NCBI RefSeq assembly: GCF_002014985.1
Contig: NZ_MUXU01000072.1
Coordinates: forward strand, 1 to 14,648
Length of the DNA stretch: 14,648 bases
DNA from: Moraxella caviae
GTDB taxonomy: Bacteria > Pseudomonadota > Gammaproteobacteria > Pseudomonadales > Moraxellaceae
Reading direction: 5' to 3'
Below, piece by piece: positions 1-7,214 of the stretch. The stretch's first letter is position 1. Every line of letters begins with the position of its first letter. The notes beneath the pieces are model-generated. The model was not told where the DNA came from. It worked only from the letters and a program-made list of their open reading frames with translations, and searched no databases. The translations under genes and the position numbers were made by a program.

Positions 1-40
1 GGGGGTGGGGATGGTATCTATTTAGGGCAAATCCTTGAAT

Positions 41-76
41 TTGTTGGGTTTTCGCCACACTCAACCCAACTTACGG
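41..76 (-). repeat. Palindromic GTTGGGTT repeat, copy A
   Basis: GTTGGGTT (43-50) and AACCCAAC (63-70) form an 8-bp perfect inverted repeat around a 12-base centre, followed by the flank TTACGG. Read on the minus strand it begins GTAAGTTGGGTTGAG, the same order as the copy at 8360-8393. It lies downstream of the helicase terminator and belongs to a dispersed family with four recognisable copies here. A REP-like or non-autonomous mobile origin is inferred. Confidence 0.7.
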
Positions 77-98
77 TTTAGGGTTATGAATTGGAATT

Positions 99-131
99 GT
101 GGGTTGGGTGAGCGTAAGCACAACCCAACCT
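99..131 (+). repeat. Palindromic GTTGGGTT repeat, copy B
   Basis: GGTTGGGT (102-109) and ACCCAACC (123-130) are perfect inverted repeats around a 13-base centre containing GAGCGTAAGC. It is the same family as the repeat at 41-76, in the opposite orientation, so the pair of copies is head to head within 100 bases. No coding sequence is visible in 1-180. Confidence 0.65.
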
Positions 132-182
132 TTTTAAAATCAAGCCATTAAATTTACCAAGTTTTTATCCCACCCAGCCCAC

Positions 183-216
183 AAAAAAAATCGGACTGTA
201 CATCAGCCCGATTTTT
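183..216 (-). terminator. Rho-independent terminator of the DEAD-box helicase gene
   Basis: Read on the minus strand, AAATCGGGCTG pairs with CAGTCCGATTT (one G-T wobble) around the loop ATGTA and runs into eight T residues. It begins 19 bases after the helicase stop codon. Confidence 0.85.
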
Positions 217-235
217 ATCGCCAAATATCAGCGAT

Positions 236-2143
236 TTACAAATCGCCAAATTTACGCGCACGCTTGCCAGAGAAAAATACTTCTTCTACCATGCGTGGTT
301 TTTTATGCGCCGTTTTGCCTGCATTGGCACGGCTTGATTTATCACGATTTGGCTTGGCATAGCCTGCTTTTTCATAGCCTTTATCATAACTTTTGTCATA
401 GCTTGGCTTATCAAAATTCGCCTTGCGTTTTGGCGCGCGCTCACCGTTTGGTGAATACACGCCAGCACGCTCATCATAAGCACGCCCACCGTGCGCACGC
501 TTTGGTTTGCCGTCAAATTTGCGTTCATAGCTGCGTTCGCCACGTTCTTCAAAATTGCGCTCACCGCTGCGGTCAAAACTGCGCTCACGATTAGCAAAGC
601 GTTTTTGTCCATGATGATTGCCAGAATTACGGTTACCAAAATCACGACCGCCAAATTCTCGGTTGCCAAATTCTCGGTTGCCAAATTCTCGGTTGCCGAA
701 CTCACGCTTCTCAAAATCACGCTCTTGTCTTGCCAAATCATGACGGCGGCTTGGTTTGCGTCCATCTTGTCTGCCAAATCGTACGCCACGCTCGCCTTTG
801 GTTTTGTCGCTACGCTTATTGCGTTTTTCTTCCAGCGGTCTGGCACGTTTTGGCTCAAGCCCTTCTACCACCGCTTCTTTCATGGTGCGTTTTAGATAGC
901 GGTTGATGTTATTTAGCTGCTTACGGTCGTCCATGCTGCACAAATTCATCGCCACGCCTGTACGCCCAGCACGACCACAGCGTCCGATGCGATGCACATA
1001 ATCTTCCACTTGGCGTGGCAAATCGTAATTCACCACATGGCTGATTGCCGAAATGTCAATACCGCGCGCCGCCACGTCCGTTGCGATAAGAAAATCGCAT
1101 TTGCCTTGTTTGACGTCATTGATGATGCGGTTGCGCTTGGCTTGTGGCAAATCACCATGCAAATAGCGCGCCTTGAATCCAGCGTCATTTAGGCTTTCTG
1201 CCAACGTTTCGGTGCTGCGCTTGGTGGCGGTAAAAATCACCGCTTGATTGATGTCACCACTGGCAAGCAAATTCGTCAAAATCGCATTTTTATGATAAAA
1301 ATCATCGCAATAATACACGCTTTCATCAATGTGCGCGCTTTCAATCTTGATAGAAACACGCTCAGGATTGACGGTGAAACTCTCGGCAATCTTGCCCACC
1401 GCACCGTCCCACGTCGCTGATGACATGATGGTTTGGCGTGCGCTCGGTGCTGCGTCCACGATGGCACGAATATCATCGGCAAAGCCCATATCCAGCATAC
1501 GATCCGCTTCGTCCAAAATCAGCGTGTCAAGCTCGGACAAATCCACACGCCCTTCGTTCAGATGGTCAATCAAACGCCCCGGCGTGGCAATCACGATTTG
1601 CACGCCCTTGCGCAGCGCACGAATTTGCCCACCATAAGGCGCGCCACCCACCAAAGGCACGCTGAACACGCCTTTTAAACCGCTGCCATAGCCACGCACG
1701 TTATCCTGCACTTGCAAGGCAAGCTCGCGCGTTGGCGTAAGAATCAGCGCCTTAATCATCGGTTTTTGGTAGCGATTGTGCGATTTTTGGCTAAAATTTT
1801 CCTTGTCAGCGGCTGGTTTGACAGGATTGGCAAGGCGATTTAGCACAGGCAGCACAAACGCCGCCGTCTTGCCAGAACCCGTTTGCGCAGACAATAGCAA
1901 ATCTCTGCCGTTCATGGCGTGCGGAATTGCCATCGCTTGAATGGGCGTTGGGCGTGTGTAGCCGCTGTTTTTTAGCGCATTTAAAATGCGTGAATGCAGC
2001 CCCAGCGTCTCAAAGCTCACTTCTTGCTCGTCAGTGTTTGCGTTTTTGTCGTGCAAAGTTGCGCTGTGTGCGCTGGCATCGCCCATCACGGCTGGGTTTG
2101 CGGTGTGTGTTTGAGTTGATGAAGGGGTGGTGAAATTAGTCAT
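236..2143 (-). CDS. DEAD-box ATP-dependent RNA helicase with repetitive basic C-terminal tail
   Basis: ATP-dependent RNA unwinding enzyme of the RhlE/SrmB/DeaD group, expected to act in ribosome assembly or mRNA decay in the cytoplasm. With the ATG at 2143 it has 635 residues. Visible motifs: Q motif with FETLGL (44-49) and PTPIQ (65-69), Walker A AQTGSGKT (86-93), PTRELA (137-142), TPGR (187-190), DEAD (211-214), SAT (242-244) and HRIGRCGR (384-391). The core ends near 430. The remaining 200 residues are low-complexity Arg/Lys/Gly-rich, with five-residue REFGN-like repeats at 480-509 and SYDK-like repeats at 581-592; such tails usually bind RNA. An in-frame TTG at 2203 would add 20 residues, but the ATG before MTNFTTP is preferred: the extension has no helicase-like sequence and the ATG has a weak GGA nine bases upstream. 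The closest subfamily is RhlE by the Q motif, but this is not certain. Confidence 0.95.
   Translation of the reverse strand: MTNFTTPSSTQTHTANPAVMGDASAHSATLHDKNANTDEQEVSFETLGLHSRILNALKNSGYTRPTPIQAMAIPHAMNGRDLLLSAQTGSGKTAAFVLPVLNRLANPVKPAADKENFSQKSHNRYQKPMIKALILTPTRELALQVQDNVRGYGSGLKGVFSVPLVGGAPYGGQIRALRKGVQIVIATPGRLIDHLNEGRVDLSELDTLILDEADRMLDMGFADDIRAIVDAAPSARQTIMSSATWDGAVGKIAESFTVNPERVSIKIESAHIDESVYYCDDFYHKNAILTNLLASGDINQAVIFTATKRSTETLAESLNDAGFKARYLHGDLPQAKRNRIINDVKQGKCDFLIATDVAARGIDISAISHVVNYDLPRQVEDYVHRIGRCGRAGRTGVAMNLCSMDDRKQLNNINRYLKRTMKEAVVEGLEPKRARPLEEKRNKRSDKTKGERGVRFGRQDGRKPSRRHDLARQERDFEKREFGNREFGNREFGNREFGGRDFGNRNSGNHHGQKRFANRERSFDRSGERNFEERGERSYERKFDGKPKRAHGGRAYDERAGVYSPNGERAPKRKANFDKPSYDKSYDKGYEKAGYAKPNRDKSSRANAGKTAHKKPRMVEEVFFSGKRARKFGDL
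617..706 (-). repeat. In-frame 15-bp tandem repeat in the helicase tail
   Basis: About six units of 15 bases (plus-strand unit GGTTGCCAAATTCTC; three nearly identical, the rest diverged) encode REFGN, REFGN, REFGN, REFGG, RDFGN, RNSGN. The unit is a multiple of three, so copy-number change would alter tail length without breaking the frame. Confidence 0.85.
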
Positions 2144-2497
2144 ACAATGTCCAAAACAATCAAACGACAAACGCACAAAAAGCACGCCTGCGCCTTTTAT
2201 CAAAAGCGTGTCGTTTGTAAAAATAGAAATTCTGCTGTGGTTAGTCCGCTCGCCAATACGCCAAAGCGCACTTTTGGCAAGCCATCACTGTCATTAGGAA
2301 GGTTGAAAAGCATCTTGGCTTGTCTGCTGATGACAACTCATTGCAAGTTGGCAGCAAGCCTGAAAATGGCAGCACCAGTCGTCCGAAGCATCACAAGCGT
2401 TAAGCTTAATAATGAAAACATTCATCGGGTCAGGCGCACAAATCAAAAACTCAAATCACACAGCGTGCTGATGGCAGTCTAATCTACCGACTGCAAG
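2144..2497 (-). promoter_or_regulatory. Long 5' leader of the helicase mRNA
   Basis: About 350 bases separate the predicted transcription start (near 2497) from the ATG at 2143. No convincing gene is present on either strand. Closest to the start, CAAACGACA (2161-2169) pairs with TGTCGTTTG (2209-2217), and after a two-base bulge CGC (2172-2174) pairs with GCG (2206-2208). The hairpin ends 17 bases before the ATG. DEAD-box helicase genes such as E. coli csdA/deaD often have long regulatory leaders; a regulatory role here is inferred. Confidence 0.5.
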
Positions 2498-2503
2498 CGG
2501 TAA

Positions 2504-2512
2504 ATTATAGCA
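2504..2512 (-). promoter_or_regulatory. Extended -10 promoter of the helicase gene
   Basis: The minus strand reads TGCTATAAT: a perfect -10 hexamer (2504-2509) preceded by the extended TG. No good -35 is visible 16-18 bases upstream, as expected for an extended -10 promoter. It lies between the terminator at 2576-2606 and the helicase. Confidence 0.6.
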
Positions 2513-2575
2513 CAGATTTTAACCATTGTGGGAAAATATCACCAAAATTTTGACAAGTTTGGCAAACAGACAAAT

Positions 2576-2606
2576 AAAAAATCGGACAGGCAGCGTCCGA
2601 TTTTTT
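2576..2606 (-). terminator. Rho-independent terminator of the protease-lipoprotein unit
   Basis: AAAAAATCGGAC (2576-2587, counting the A run) and GTCCGATTTTTT (2595-2606) form a perfect 12-bp stem around a seven-base loop. The flanking A and T runs make it work in both directions. It starts 22 bases after the lipoprotein stop and insulates it from the helicase promoter. Confidence 0.9.
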
Positions 2607-2627
2607 GGTAAAGATAACAATGATAGG

Positions 2628-2972
2628 CTATGGAGATATGCGCCTTACAGGTGTGATTTGCACCGGTAATTTGGTAATTTGGCTAAGCTCACGCTCCATT
2701 TTAGCAAGTTTTTTGAGCGTATATTTGTCATAAAACTCTATTTCAATATCAAATTTGTGCGTTCTATGATCAAAACCTGCAGCCAGCCACTGAGCGTTAT
2801 TGGCTCGCGCCCACTTATCCACACCCTCCATTATTGCTGGGTCTTGAACTCGTTGCAATACAATCTCTTCGGTTGTGGTGCTGGGCATGGCTGGCGTTTG
2901 CATAGTGGCGCAAGCAGTGAGCGCAGTTGCCAGCAAAAGGATTGCTGGCAGTTTATTGGTTGGTTTTAGCAT
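2628..2972 (-). CDS. Small lipoprotein resembling a protease pro-domain repeat
   Basis: Predicted lipoprotein of 114 residues. The N-terminus has a lysine, a hydrophobic stretch and a lipobox LTAC, with the acylated cysteine at residue 21. The mature part (about 45-110) reads AAGFDHRTHKFDIEIE followed by a helix-rich KKLAKMERELSQ and a final strand PVQITPV. This pattern resembles the first pro-domain repeat of the upstream protease (AGVFFDHTQDFKIVIR ... LQIEVIPN) and more weakly the second. The ATG is nine bases after the protease stop, with an AGG overlapping that stop codon, so the two are probably co-transcribed. I infer that it may bind the protease in trans as a chaperone or inhibitor, held at a membrane. 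The family is not recognised by name. Confidence 0.75.
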   Translation of the reverse strand: MLKPTNKLPAILLLATALTACATMQTPAMPSTTTEEIVLQRVQDPAIMEGVDKWARANNAQWLAAGFDHRTHKFDIEIEFYDKYTLKKLAKMERELSQITKLPVQITPVRRISP

Positions 2973-2981
2973 ATTTTACAC

Positions 2982-4091
2982 CTATGGAGCAAGCGCCAAT
3001 TTAGCTGGCAATTCGGAAAGATAATCTAATGACGAAGCATAAATTACTGGATTTCCATCTTTTGTGACAGTGCCTGCTGAACAGCCACTAGTAATGCCGT
3101 AAGCTATTGAGCCATTAATAACAGGTCCGCCACTATCTCCACTAGCGCATCTTAATGCAGGTCCAGAAAAAGAAACAAAAGTTGCATTACATACGTCTTG
3201 GGCAGTATTACAGGCTTTTAAATATTCATCACCAACCTTCTTAGTTTTATCAACAGATAGCACGGTTACGCGAACACCTGAAATAGTGCCACAGCTAAAG
3301 CCTGTTTTTACGCCCGAATGGCACACATAAGATTGACCTATCTTTAAGTCTGTTCTTTTGCCTTGCGAGCGTACAAATTCTGGCTCGCTACCTTGCACAC
3401 CATGCTTATTATATCTGGCATTTAATGCCGTGCCAACAGGTGCAAGATATACCGCCATATCATGATTTGCTGACGGCTTGGGAGTTTGTAGTGTCAGCAT
3501 ATGCCTTGCACCTTCGTGATCTTGCAAGACATAATTTTTCTCGGTGCCATTATTTGTGCAGTGATAAGCTGTTACAACCCCCGGCTGATTATTCTCTCCA
3601 CGCACACCAAATCCCGCTGTACATCTACCAGCTATTGACTGCATTTCAACACCGCCCATCAATGCTGCTGTTGCAATCGGCGAACTCAGCAGCTGCACTT
3701 CCACTTCCATGCCGGACAGTTTGTCAATTTTGTACTTTTCGATCAGCTCGCTGGCGTCTTTTGCGCTTGGGTCATAGATGGACAAAACCAGCTTATCCGT
3801 TGCTGGATTATAACCCAACGACTGAAAACCTGCGATTTTCTTGCTCAGCACTTTGGCTTGATTATTGATGATGTTTTCAATCGCACGAAAATTTCTCGGC
3901 GAATTTGGTATAACTTCAATTTGCAATTCAGGAAAATTTTCGCTGGCAAATTTCAGCACATCTCTTGATTTTTGCCCTTTTTTGGTGGTGCGAATGACGA
4001 TTTTAAAATCCTGCGTATGGTCAAAAAACACACCCGCAATCATATCTGCGCCAAATTTCTCAATCACTTTTTCAGAGATTTGGCTAGTCAT
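2982..4091 (-). CDS. Streptogrisin/trypsin-type S1 serine protease body, cut off from its signal peptide
   Basis: Serine endopeptidase of the chymotrypsin fold, 369 residues from the ATG at 4091. The catalytic triad is visible: His177 in TAYHC, Asp211 in NHDMAV and Ser320 in GDSGGP. Eight cysteines (157, 178, 257, 267, 294, 301, 315, 337) suggest disulfides and hence an exported protein. Residues about 12-64 and 80-136 form two similar alpha/beta repeats, like the pro-region of alpha-lytic protease and streptogrisins. The reading frame has no signal peptide: a stop lies directly before the ATG, no Shine-Dalgarno sequence is present, and a Correia-like element (4099-4204) sits eight bases upstream. 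The natural N-terminus is probably the stub at 4186-4377. The protein is likely untranslated or stays in the cytoplasm, so functionally this is a broken gene. The triad itself is intact, which suggests recent damage. Confidence 0.8.
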   Translation of the reverse strand: MTSQISEKVIEKFGADMIAGVFFDHTQDFKIVIRTTKKGQKSRDVLKFASENFPELQIEVIPNSPRNFRAIENIINNQAKVLSKKIAGFQSLGYNPATDKLVLSIYDPSAKDASELIEKYKIDKLSGMEVEVQLLSSPIATAALMGGVEMQSIAGRCTAGFGVRGENNQPGVVTAYHCTNNGTEKNYVLQDHEGARHMLTLQTPKPSANHDMAVYLAPVGTALNARYNKHGVQGSEPEFVRSQGKRTDLKIGQSYVCHSGVKTGFSCGTISGVRVTVLSVDKTKKVGDEYLKACNTAQDVCNATFVSFSGPALRCASGDSGGPVINGSIAYGITSGCSAGTVTKDGNPVIYASSLDYLSELPAKLALAP

Positions 4092-4098
4092 TTATAGA

Positions 4099-4204
4099 TA
4101 TAGTCAAAGCAATTTAGCTTGAGACAAGGCGGCGAGCCGCAGATAGTACAAATAGTACAGCAAGGCGAGCCAACGACGTATCAAGCTAAATTGAGAAGAC
4201 TATA
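4099..4204. mobile_element. Correia-like miniature element (106 bp)
   Basis: The ends are TATAGTC and GACTATA. The terminal inverted repeats are long: 4099-4122 and 4181-4204 agree at 20 of 24 positions, with CAATTTAGCTTGA identical in both and only the four bases at positions 8-11 different. The core contains ACAAGGCG, GCGGCGAGCCGC, AGTACAAATAGTAC and CAAGGCGAG in the same order as the Neisseria Correia repeat enclosed element. The 106-bp length matches the known short Correia class (104-108 bp). TA at both borders fits TA target duplication. It encodes nothing and lies inside the protease gene. The identification rests on remembered family sequences. Confidence 0.8.
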
Positions 4205-4377
4205 TTGAGCCGTCTTTGGATTTCTGCTTTAAACACTCCATAATCTTTGGCGTAAAACTGCGCAATGGTCTGTGGCACAGGCGGCAAATCATTTGCCATC
4301 GCACTTGCCGCTGCCATCACAGAAGTTGCAAGTAGTGCCAATGAAGTTTTGGCAAGTTGAATCTTTGCAAGTTTCAT
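4186..4377 (-). pseudogene. Signal peptide and pro-region stub of the interrupted protease
   Basis: This frame encodes 63 residues. Residues 1-28 form a classical signal peptide: MKLAKIQLAK, a hydrophobic core, then AASAMA before NDLPPVP. The start has a good Shine-Dalgarno (GGGAG about nine bases upstream). Residues 36-58 (TIAQFYAKDYGVFKAEIQRR and on) look like the first helix of a streptogrisin-type pro-region. From residue 59 the codons come from the Correia-like element and end at its TAG. The downstream continuation is the protease frame at 4091. Removing the element and keeping one TA does not restore the frame (TGA follows three codons later), so another indel is also present or the target duplication differs from TA. 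Confidence 0.7.
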
Positions 4378-4513
4378 AACTTTAAACTCCCTTTATCAAT
4401 TTCACTAATACCAGCTTAAAACACACCATTATTTCAAGAAGTGTTGTTATAAATGGCTGGTTTTTTTATACTGCCATACCTTCCTTACTCTCTCCCAAAT
4501 TTTTAGTGAATAT

Positions 4514-4540
4514 TTGTAAGCAGTTGTATGTTTTTATAAT
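4514..4540 (+). promoter_or_regulatory. Possible distal promoter of relA
   Basis: TTGTAA (4514-4519) and a perfect TATAAT (4535-4540) are separated by 15 bases, slightly short for a sigma-70 promoter. It would give a leader of about 165 bases. The rest of the divergent region 4378-4712 is AT-rich and shows no gene. Confidence 0.35.
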
Positions 4541-4625
4541 GCGTTGATTTTATTTACTTATTCCAAAAATCCTAAAAGTTTTTCCCCAAAATCAGCGTTT
4601 TTGCCTTTAAAAATTGGTGTGAAAA

Positions 4626-4634
4626 TGCCATAAT
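4626..4634 (+). promoter_or_regulatory. Possible proximal extended -10 promoter of relA
   Basis: TGCCATAAT gives an extended TG and a five-of-six -10 hexamer 78 bases before the relA start; no clear -35 is seen. Confidence 0.4.
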
Positions 4635-4712
4635 AGCAGACGATTTATCCAAGATTTCCCATCTTTCTTTGCGCTGTACAGCACAGCCAAACACCATCAA
4701 AAAGGACGACTT

Positions 4713-7088
4713 GTGGTACAGATTCGTGATAGCCTACCGCTTTTGGGTGGCAATAACAGCAGCACCGACAGCGCTTCGTTGGCGGCAAGTCTTGTGGCGC
4801 AGCAGCTGCACCCAGACTTTAAAGCGCAGCTGACCAATCCCAAGCTCACCACCACGCTTGACCACTCAAATCTGGCTGAATCGCCTGCAAATATTAGCGA
4901 AGCGGACATTGACGTGGCAACATGGATCGCCACAGTCGCCGCGCGCATTGGCAAGCCTGATTTGCCCATGCTAAAAAAGGCGTGCGATTTTGTCAAAACC
5001 CAAGCCAACAAACCCCACGTCAGCCGCTCTGGCGCATACGCCACAGGCATTGGCATGGCGGATATTTTGGCGTATTTATTCCAAGACGAAAACGCCCTTG
5101 TCGCTGCCATGCTGTACCGTGCGGCACGCCGTGAATTGGTGAGTATCAGCACCATTTGCACCAACTTTGGCGAAGACATCGCCCATTTGGTAGAAGATGC
5201 GCTGGCGATGGGACGGCTGTCTGAAAGCATCGAAAGCAATAAACGCCTAGAAGATTATTTTGAAAGCAATCAGCGCGAGCAACTTTCCACCATTTACAGT
5301 ATGCTCATCAGCACCACCAATGACGTGCGTGCGGTACTGATTAAACTTGCCGAGCGCACCTTTGCCATGCGTGAGCTGTCCTTTGCGCCGCCTGACCGCC
5401 AAAAGCGTGTGGCGCGCGAAGTGATGACCATCTACGCCCCGCTTGCGCACCGCTTATCCATCGCCCAGCTAAAATGGGAATTAGAAGACTTGGCGTTTCG
5501 TTATCTTGCGCCAGATGAATATAAAAAAATTGCGTCATTGCTTGCCGAAAAACGCAGCGAGCGAGAAAGTTACATTGACAACGTCAAATCCACACTCATG
5601 GAAGCGCTTGAGCGTGCGGGCATTCAAGGCGAAGTGTCTGGGCGTGTCAAGCACATCTACTCCATTTGGCGTAAGATGAAACAAAAAAATCTGTCTTTTG
5701 ATCAGCTGTACGACATCCGTGCGCTGCGAGTGCTGGTCAATACCAATGCCGAATGTTACTACACGCTGGGCGTGGTGCATGGGCTGTGGCGGCACGTTCC
5801 AGAGCAGTTTGACGATTACATCACCAATCCCAAGCCAAACGGCTACAAGTCTTTGCACACGGTGGTGATTGCCGAACATCGCACGCTGGAAGTGCAGATT
5901 CGCACCTTTGATATGCACTTTGAAGCAGAGCTTGGCAAGGCGGCGCACGTCAATTACAAAGAAGGCTTAAAAGGCAAACAAGACGACTATCTCACCGCCA
6001 AAATCAGCTCACTGCGCCAGCTGCTCATCAACGACAAAACCGATGAACAGGTCGGCGATGATGATTTAGACCTTGACAATGCCGAGCGCATTTACGTCTT
6101 TAGTCGTGATGGCGACATCACCGAGCTGCCAAAAGGCGCAACCGTGCTGGATTTCGCCTACTATGTGCATACCGAAGTGGGCAACCGAGCGCAAGGCGCG
6201 CGTGTCAATGGCCGCTATGTACCGCTCACCCATCAGCCAAAAACGGGTGATCAAGTGGAAATCATCACCAAATCCACACGCGAGCCAAACCGTGATTGGC
6301 TGGTGTCATCGCTTGGCTACATTCACACCAACCGCGCCAAATCTAAGCTGCGCCAATGGTTTAATAAGCAAGACCGTGATAAAAACATTGAAACGGGCAA
6401 AAACTTGCTGCTGCGAGAATTGGATCGCTTATCCATCAGTCTATCGCAAGTGGCGTTGAGTGATTATTTTGAAGAATTTAACGTCCGCTCAGAAGATGAT
6501 TTGTATCTTGGCATTTTTATGAGCGAAATCAGCGCGGTGCAGCTGGCAGGAAAAATCGTTACCAAACAAGGACTTAGCACGCCAAGCAGCGACAGCGCTA
6601 ACGAAAGCAGCATTGAAATCAAAACGCCTTCACGCCCAAATAAATACAAAATTGACCTAGAAGGCTTTGACAATGTGGAGCTGCACCTTGCCAAATGCTG
6701 CAATCCTGTGCATGGCGAGCCGATTGCCGGCTTTATCACGCAGTCAAACGGCGTCAGCATTCACAGCCAAGCGTGCAGCGAATATTTGCGCCTGCTGGAG
6801 CGTGAACCTGAACGCAGCGTGGTGGCGCATTGGCAAGAAAGTTTTGGGCGGTATCAGCCTGTGGCGGTGATGGTGGAAGCCTACAGCCGCAATGGTTTGC
6901 TGCGTGATTTGGTGCACGTCATTGACAAAGAAAAAGTGAACATTCACCGTGCCGAGACCATCAATAATGACGATGCCATCAGCACCATGAAATTTTTTGT
7001 GGAAGTGGCGGGCTTATCGCACTTATCGCGCCTGCTCAATAAAATCGAGCAGCAGCCGGGCGTGATTCACGCAAGACGCAGCACTTAA
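4713..7088 (+). CDS. relA: RelA, (p)ppGpp synthetase
   Basis: Ribosome-associated enzyme that makes (p)ppGpp from ATP and GTP/GDP in the stringent response; 791 residues (E. coli RelA has 744). Order of domains: degenerate hydrolase domain (about 105-240), in which the HD pair is replaced by Tyr-Arg at 135-136, so hydrolysis should be lost; synthetase (about 300-415) with KHIYSIWRKM, the acidic YDIRALR (Asp334) and NPKPNGYKSLH (Tyr378); TGS domain (458-518, DFAYYVHTEVG); a Cys/His-rich zinc-finger-like segment (CC 662-663, His667, Cys688); and ACT domain (about 715-789). The residues before DYITNPK are QFDD, close to the EXDD of monofunctional RelA and unlike the RXKD of bifunctional SpoT/Rel. 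The start is GTG at 4713, with AAGGA six bases upstream and the family-typical MVQIR beginning. It is divergent from the protease unit. Confidence 0.96.
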   Translation: MVQIRDSLPLLGGNNSSTDSASLAASLVAQQLHPDFKAQLTNPKLTTTLDHSNLAESPANISEADIDVATWIATVAARIGKPDLPMLKKACDFVKTQANKPHVSRSGAYATGIGMADILAYLFQDENALVAAMLYRAARRELVSISTICTNFGEDIAHLVEDALAMGRLSESIESNKRLEDYFESNQREQLSTIYSMLISTTNDVRAVLIKLAERTFAMRELSFAPPDRQKRVAREVMTIYAPLAHRLSIAQLKWELEDLAFRYLAPDEYKKIASLLAEKRSERESYIDNVKSTLMEALERAGIQGEVSGRVKHIYSIWRKMKQKNLSFDQLYDIRALRVLVNTNAECYYTLGVVHGLWRHVPEQFDDYITNPKPNGYKSLHTVVIAEHRTLEVQIRTFDMHFEAELGKAAHVNYKEGLKGKQDDYLTAKISSLRQLLINDKTDEQVGDDDLDLDNAERIYVFSRDGDITELPKGATVLDFAYYVHTEVGNRAQGARVNGRYVPLTHQPKTGDQVEIITKSTREPNRDWLVSSLGYIHTNRAKSKLRQWFNKQDRDKNIETGKNLLLRELDRLSISLSQVALSDYFEEFNVRSEDDLYLGIFMSEISAVQLAGKIVTKQGLSTPSSDSANESSIEIKTPSRPNKYKIDLEGFDNVELHLAKCCNPVHGEPIAGFITQSNGVSIHSQACSEYLRLLEREPERSVVAHWQESFGRYQPVAVMVEAYSRNGLLRDLVHVIDKEKVNIHRAETINNDDAISTMKFFVEVAGLSHLSRLLNKIEQQPGVIHARRST

Positions 7089-7122
7089 ATGCTTAAAAAG
7101 ACAAGCCGGCTAGGGCTGATGA

Positions 7123-7159
7123 CGATTTTAAAAATGATTGAAAAGACGATTTAAAATCG
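7123..7159. repeat. Inverted repeat between relA and mutM
   Basis: CGATTTTAAA (7123-7132) and TTTAAAATCG (7150-7159) form a 10-bp perfect inverted repeat around 17 bases. No T run follows on the plus strand, so it is not a clear terminator; read-through from relA into mutM (126-base gap) is possible. Confidence 0.5.
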
Positions 7160-7214
7160 GCTGTTTGCAACCAGCATTAGCCAGCTTTCAAACCCACAAC
7201 CAAAAAGAGCAACC

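Noticed and set aside
286..858. Long minus-strand open frame inside the helicase gene
   Set aside because: It lies in another frame of the repetitive helicase tail and its repeats (ATENL) are just the frame-shifted 15-bp units.
2147..2482. Plus-strand open frame of 111 codons opposite the helicase leader
   Set aside because: No ribosome binding site, no recognisable domain, unlikely composition; the region is better explained as the helicase leader.
4713..7088. SpoT/bifunctional Rel instead of RelA
   Set aside because: The HD catalytic pair is missing and the RXKD motif is replaced by QFDD.
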